10,396 bases of DNA from assembly GCA_039917655.1 (NCBI GenBank), contig JBDSJC010000145.1, positions 1-10,396 of the forward strand, given 5' to 3'. This DNA comes from PNKC01 sp039917655. Its GTDB lineage: Bacteria > Chloroflexota > Dehalococcoidia > Tepidiformales > Tepidiformaceae. The notes under the pieces were generated by a model. It was not told the DNA's origin, did no database searches, and was given only the letters and a program-made list of their open reading frames with translations. The first letter of the stretch is position 1; every line of letters starts with the position of its first letter. The position numbers and the translations under genes are program-made. Shown here in pieces: positions 6,823-10,396 of this stretch.

Positions 6823-7290
6823 TCAATCGATCTTAACGACCTTCACCTTGATCACGCCCTTCGGCACCAGTACATCGACCGTCGCCCCGACCTCTCGGCC
6901 GAGGAGCGCGGAACCAACCGGGGACTCGTTCGAGATCTTGCCGTTGACAGGGTCGGCTTCTGGCGCCCCGACGATCTGGTAGTGGTGCTTCTTGCCGTCC
7001 TGGAGGACTTCGACGCCGCTGCCTATCATCACGCGCCCGGACTTGTGTGCGCCGGCTTCGTCAATGATCGTCGCTCGCCGAAGCAGATCCTCGATCTCCA
7101 GGATGCGGCCTTCAATCATCCCCTGTTCGAGCTTGGCGTCGTCGTATTCGGCGTCGTTCTGACTCGTCCCCTGTTCCTGGGCGTTGTGAATCCGTTCAGC
7201 GATCACCCGGCGTTGGGCGCGGCGTTCTTCCAGGTCAGCTTCAAGCTTTGCTTTTCCTTCACGTGTGAGAGGCACCTGTTTGTCGGACAT
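6823..7290 (-). CDS. greA: GreA/GreB-family transcription elongation factor
   Basis: GreA enters the RNA polymerase secondary channel and stimulates cleavage of backtracked RNA. The 155 residues have the two normal domains. The N-terminal coiled coil is at about 10-77. The C-terminal FKBP-like domain starts near 84 and includes ISNESPVGSALLGREVGATVDV at about 119-140. Family landmarks such as AEYDDAKLEQGMIEGRI at 47-63 are clear. The tip loop is unusual: where E. coli GreA reads GDLKENAEY, this protein reads GTSQNDAEY. The two acids that help position Mg2+ (Asp41 and Glu44 in E. coli) are Thr42 and Asn45 here, with a new Asp46 next to them. Cleavage activity may therefore be weaker or different. 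The ATG at 7290 has only a weak AGG ahead of it. It is the first gene of the minus cluster and is divergent from htrA. Confidence 0.93.
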   Translation of the reverse strand: MSDKQVPLTREGKAKLEADLEERRAQRRVIAERIHNAQEQGTSQNDAEYDDAKLEQGMIEGRILEIEDLLRRATIIDEAGAHKSGRVMIGSGVEVLQDGKKHHYQIVGAPEADPVNGKISNESPVGSALLGREVGATVDVLVPKGVIKVKVVKID

Positions 7291-7414
7291 GTCGTAACCT
7301 GTGGAAAATTATCGCCGGGCAAAAAACGGACCGAGGCCGAAAACACCTCAGTCCTCACAACTATAGTGGCGGCGAGCCACGCGCCGCAATCGCCGCCGGC
7401 GAGGGAGAGCAATC
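7291..7414. promoter_or_regulatory. Divergent greA-htrA promoter region with 5' leader hairpins
   Basis: This 124-base gap must hold the start signals for both genes. On the plus strand TATAGT at 7362-7367 resembles a -10 box for htrA, but no good -35 lies 16-18 bases before it. On the minus strand GATAAT (7308-7313) could be a -10 for greA, giving a short leader. Downstream of TATAGT are GTGGC-GGCGA-GCCAC (7366-7380) and an 8-base inverted repeat GGCGGCGA (7368-7375)/TCGCCGCC (7390-7397). A palindrome TCGCCGCCGGCGA (7390-7402) runs into the htrA ribosome binding site GAGGGAG (7401-7407). These could fold in the htrA leader RNA. The promoter boxes themselves are weak calls. Confidence 0.35.
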
Positions 7415-8662
7415 GTGCAGGCCACCGGAGAAGACGGCGAGCAACGAGAACGCCGAGCCGTCGATGGCCTGGACTGGCGGCCGCCCGCGGAACCAGCCAT
7501 TGCCGCGCCCGTGCAGAGTTCAACGCCGGCCCCCGCAATTCAGCATCCTGACGTTCGGCACACAGAACCTACCGGGCCACGGACAGGTTTGTTGATCGCC
7601 GTCGCTGCTGCGGCGGCGCTGGTTGGCGGGTTGGTTTCGGGCGTTGTCGTTGCGCGATTTGGCGACGGCGGCGGCACGTCGAGCGATTCGCATCCGGCGG
7701 CGCCCGCGGGGACCACGCTTTCGGTCCAACAGACGAGCGCCATTGCTGATGTTGCAGCGCAAGCCAGGCCGGGCGTGGTGCGAGTGGATAGCAGCAAACG
7801 CGCAGCCGGCGGCACGGAACACGACATCGGCAGCGGCGTGGTGATCGACCAGCAGGGCCACGTAATCACGAACGCCCATGTGGTACTCAACACCGAAGCG
7901 CTGAAAGTGGTGCTCAGCGATGGCACCGAGCGGCCGGCCATCTTGATCGGCCACGACTACCCGTTCACGGACGTGGCTGTGTTGCAGATCAGTCCCGGGA
8001 AGCTCACCAGCATCGAGATCGGCGACTCTTCGACACTCCACCTTGGCGATAGCGTGGTGGCCATCGGCAACCCGCTCGCCGAGTTCGATGGGAGCGTGAG
8101 TGTCGGTGTTATTTCGGGGTTGGCCCGCAGGCGCACCTTCGATTCGGTACGCCAGGATGACCTGCTGCAGACGGACGCCGCGGTAAACAACGGAAACAGC
8201 GGTGGAGCGCTCTTGAACCTCAAGGGCCAGTTCATCGGCATGCCCACCGCCGTCCTGCGCCAGTCGCGCACCGGTCAGGCGGTTGAAGGCATCGCCTTCG
8301 CACTGCCGAGCAACCGTCTGATGACGATCGTCAACCGCATCATCGCCCAGGGCGGCGGCTACCCTCGCCCATCGCTGGGCGTGGAGCACCTCGACCTCAC
8401 CGATGAGGTGCTCCAGCGCGCACCGAGGCTTGCGGTTGCAGAGGGAGCGCTGGTGACCGCAACCGTGGCCGAGGGTCCGGGGGCGGCTGCCGGAATCCAG
8501 ATCGGCGATGTCATTACCCGGGTGGGAGACACATCGGTGAATCGCGAGACCCCGCTCCTCAACGCCCTGCTGGCCTTCGAGCCGGGACAGACGGCGCGGG
8601 TTGTCCTCAACCGCAATGGCCGGATAATCGACCTCGAGGTGCGACTTGCACGGCGCAACTAG
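7415..8662 (+). CDS. Membrane-anchored HtrA/DegP-like serine protease with PDZ domain
   Basis: This is a trypsin-fold serine protease of the HtrA group, which handles misfolded proteins outside the cytoplasmic membrane. The 415 residues read as a proline-rich cytoplasmic tail (1-57), one membrane helix (about 58-81), a short Ser/Gly/Pro linker, the protease domain (about 105-315) and one PDZ domain (about 320-412). The triad is His155 in TNAHVV, Asp186 in TDVAVL and Ser262 in GNSGGALLN. All three are intact, so activity is expected. The uncleaved helix suggests a tethered enzyme facing outward. The start is GTG at 7415, chosen for the good ribosome binding site GAGGGAG seven bases upstream. 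The next gene starts 33 bases after the stop, also encodes a membrane-anchored outward-facing protein, and may be co-transcribed. Which HtrA paralogue it corresponds to cannot be settled. Confidence 0.94.
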   Translation: MQATGEDGEQRERRAVDGLDWRPPAEPAIAAPVQSSTPAPAIQHPDVRHTEPTGPRTGLLIAVAAAAALVGGLVSGVVVARFGDGGGTSSDSHPAAPAGTTLSVQQTSAIADVAAQARPGVVRVDSSKRAAGGTEHDIGSGVVIDQQGHVITNAHVVLNTEALKVVLSDGTERPAILIGHDYPFTDVAVLQISPGKLTSIEIGDSSTLHLGDSVVAIGNPLAEFDGSVSVGVISGLARRRTFDSVRQDDLLQTDAAVNNGNSGGALLNLKGQFIGMPTAVLRQSRTGQAVEGIAFALPSNRLMTIVNRIIAQGGGYPRPSLGVEHLDLTDEVLQRAPRLAVAEGALVTATVAEGPGAAAGIQIGDVITRVGDTSVNRETPLLNALLAFEPGQTARVVLNRNGRIIDLEVRLARRN

Positions 8663-8695
8663 CGAGAGACCGACAACAAAAGCGACAAGCACCGG

Positions 8696-10396
8696 ATGAC
8701 GCGTCGAGGGGGCCAGCTCCCGTGGGGCAGCAACTCGCGGGGGATTTACGACGGTCGCGGCGGCGGCGGTTACCGGCAGCTGCTCGTCCTGGGGTTAATC
8801 GTCCTCGGCACGCTGGCTCTTGGCTGGTTCCTGTTCACGAAGGCCTGCGGAAGCGACGACTGCACCAAGGCGTATTGCGCATCCGGAAAGGCTGTCGCGC
8901 CTCCGGACGGCTACGAACTGGTGACCGAGGTCTACGAATACTCGGCGAAGGCCACCAGCACGGTGCCGGCGGGCCAAGCATTTGACCTCCGCGTCCAGCT
9001 CCCCCTGACCAAGCCGACGAACGACAGCAGCAGCCTGAGCTTCTACCGCTACCTCGAAGACACCAAAGCCTGGGAACCGATTACCCCGGCGGTACTCGAC
9101 GGTCAGGGCAAGCAGGTCTCGGCAACGCTGACCGATGCGCCCAAGCTGATGGCGGTGCTTCGTCGCAGCAGTCCTGGCGGCCAGGTGGTGGCCTACCTGG
9201 GCCACGGAGCGAGCCTCCATCCCGATGCCGCGGGCCGGGTGACCCTCGTCCACACGCTTGACTTCACGCCGGCCGCGGATGGCGGAGTCGCGGGTGAAGT
9301 GAGCAAGCTCAAGCCGGACGGCGCATACGACTGGTACCCGGTAGTTTCGGCGAACGGCGGGACCAAGGGCGCCGTGGCCGTGGTCCAGGGGATCCTCGCA
9401 GACCCGAAGAATCGCTCGAATCACGTTCAGCAGATTGCGAAGGTGGTGGCGGACGGCAACCTCAAGGGGATCGACATCGCTTACCTCGATCTGACGGTCG
9501 CTGACCGCAGTTCGTACTCACTCTTCATCAGCGAGTTGGCGGCTTCGCTGCACGCCCAGAATAAGCGTCTGACGCTCACTCTACCGACACCGCTCAAGGT
9601 GGCCGACCGCGTGGACGAAGGCGGCTACGACTACGCCGAGCTTGGCAAAGCCGCGGACCTCGTGAAGCTGGCGCCTTACCGCGACCAGGACACCTACCGT
9701 CTGGCAATCCCATCCATCCTTCAGCACCTGACCGCGCTCATACCATCCGCCAAGCTGGTGCTAACCGTAAGCCCCTACGCCACGGAAAAGGGGGCGGGCG
9801 GTTTGAGCACGATGAGGATTACCGACGCGATGAGTCTCGCGACCAAGCTTGCCATCCGCGGGGAGGCCGTGCAGACCAGCAGCAATGTGGACGTCTACGG
9901 GGTCAACATCGATCGCACGGAGAATCTCAGCGGCGTCCGGTGGGTGCCGGAAGTCGCTTGTGTCGCGTTTACCTACAAGGAATCGACCGGCGCGGGGGCG
10001 CGGACGATCTGGCTGGAGAACGTCTTCAGCATCGGTTTCAAACTGGAGTTCATCTTGCAGAACAAACTCGGCGGGGTTGCGGTCGAAGATGCGAGCGACA
10101 ACCCGTTCCTCGGGAACATCTGGCCCGCGATCGTCACTTACGTCACGACAGGTCAACCACAACTCTTGCAGCCGAACGCGGACGACCTGAAACCAGTTTG
10201 GCGGGCGAGCAAGGGTCCGCTCGAAGATACCGGCAAAGGCTTTGCGCACTGGGTCACGCCCGCCGAAGCGGGCACCTACACGATTTTCTTGCGCCTCAGC
10301 GATGGCGTGGCGCGCTTCGAAAACAAGGCAGACGTGAACGTGAAAGCGCGCGACGCGAAGACTCCAACGACAGGCACGCCGGCAGCCGGCGTGACG
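8696..10396 (+). CDS. Membrane-anchored GH18-like protein, active site degenerate (partial, runs off edge)
   Basis: An open frame of 567 codons continues past the right edge. It has a Gly/Arg-rich start (1-27), one membrane helix (about 28-48), and a Cys cluster just outside it (Cys51, Cys56, Cys61). A beta-rich region follows (about 72-160). A region of about 225-480 then resembles glycoside hydrolase family 18 of the spore-protein/YaaH type. Support is a strand LKGIDIAYLDL at 256-266, followed by YSLFISELAASLHAQNKRLTLTLP, then YDYAELGKAADLVKLAPY at 311-328 and the terminal RTIWLENVFSIGFKLEFI with LGGVAVED. In active GH18 enzymes the first strand reads DGxDxDxE; here Lys257, Ala262 and Leu264 replace two acids and the catalytic Glu. 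A PKD/Ig-like strand region (AGTYTIFLRLSDGVARF) begins near 518, then a Thr/Pro linker. The ATG at 8696 lacks a strong ribosome binding site. A binding or structural wall role is inferred. Confidence 0.8.
   Translation, partial: MTRRGGQLPWGSNSRGIYDGRGGGGYRQLLVLGLIVLGTLALGWFLFTKACGSDDCTKAYCASGKAVAPPDGYELVTEVYEYSAKATSTVPAGQAFDLRVQLPLTKPTNDSSSLSFYRYLEDTKAWEPITPAVLDGQGKQVSATLTDAPKLMAVLRRSSPGGQVVAYLGHGASLHPDAAGRVTLVHTLDFTPAADGGVAGEVSKLKPDGAYDWYPVVSANGGTKGAVAVVQGILADPKNRSNHVQQIAKVVADGNLKGIDIAYLDLTVADRSSYSLFISELAASLHAQNKRLTLTLPTPLKVADRVDEGGYDYAELGKAADLVKLAPYRDQDTYRLAIPSILQHLTALIPSAKLVLTVSPYATEKGAGGLSTMRITDAMSLATKLAIRGEAVQTSSNVDVYGVNIDRTENLSGVRWVPEVACVAFTYKESTGAGARTIWLENVFSIGFKLEFILQNKLGGVAVEDASDNPFLGNIWPAIVTYVTTGQPQLLQPNADDLKPVWRASKGPLEDTGKGFAHWVTPAEAGTYTIFLRLSDGVARFENKADVNVKARDAKTPTTGTPAAGVT

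Noticed and set aside
6526..7551. Plus-strand open frame of 341 codons antisense to lysS and greA, running into htrA
   Set aside because: It covers two clear minus-strand genes and a promoter region, and its product looks like no known protein.
7520..8692. Minus-strand open frame of 390 codons antisense to htrA
   Set aside because: It mirrors the protease gene, which has an intact catalytic triad and a good ribosome binding site. No family resemblance was seen in the antisense product.

Overview
The window is about 10.4 kb of GC-rich bacterial chromosome with dense housekeeping genes. Protein style points to a Chloroflexota-like bacterium: a ClpP with an IHLHQ-type histidine motif, a greA-lysS pairing, a single-pass membrane HtrA, and a membrane-anchored GH18-like protein followed by an immunoglobulin-like segment. 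This placement is inference from sequence style and was not tested. No phage, insertion sequence or CRISPR array was seen.

Layout, left to right. A tRNA-Leu(UAA) with encoded CCA and the ribosome-associated GTPase gene typA lie on the minus strand. A 191-base divergent gap follows, then clpP on the plus strand. clpP converges on a six-gene minus-strand cluster, read right to left as greA, lysS, a Nudix hydrolase, serS, a DUF4160 gene and a DUF2442 gene. From lysS onward every junction is coupled: a 4-base overlap, a 4-base gap, then two 1-base stop/start overlaps. greA is separated from lysS by 79 bases containing a UUCG-loop hairpin. A 124-base divergent region separates greA from the plus-strand pair htrA and a membrane-anchored GH18-like protein that runs off the right edge.

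Functionally, the minus cluster joins transcript-cleavage/elongation control (GreA) with lysine and serine tRNA charging and a nucleotide-cleaning Nudix enzyme. It ends in a small DUF4160/DUF2442 pair of the kind sometimes discussed as toxin-antitoxin-like. The plus-strand pair looks like a cell-envelope module: a membrane-tethered serine protease and a tethered glycosidase-fold protein that appears to have lost its catalytic glutamate.

The points most worth a second look are the degenerate GH18 active site, the DUF4160/DUF2442 pair coupled to serS, and a GreA whose coiled-coil tip lacks both canonical acidic residues. No clearly new multi-gene system was found; most of the window is ordinary core genome.
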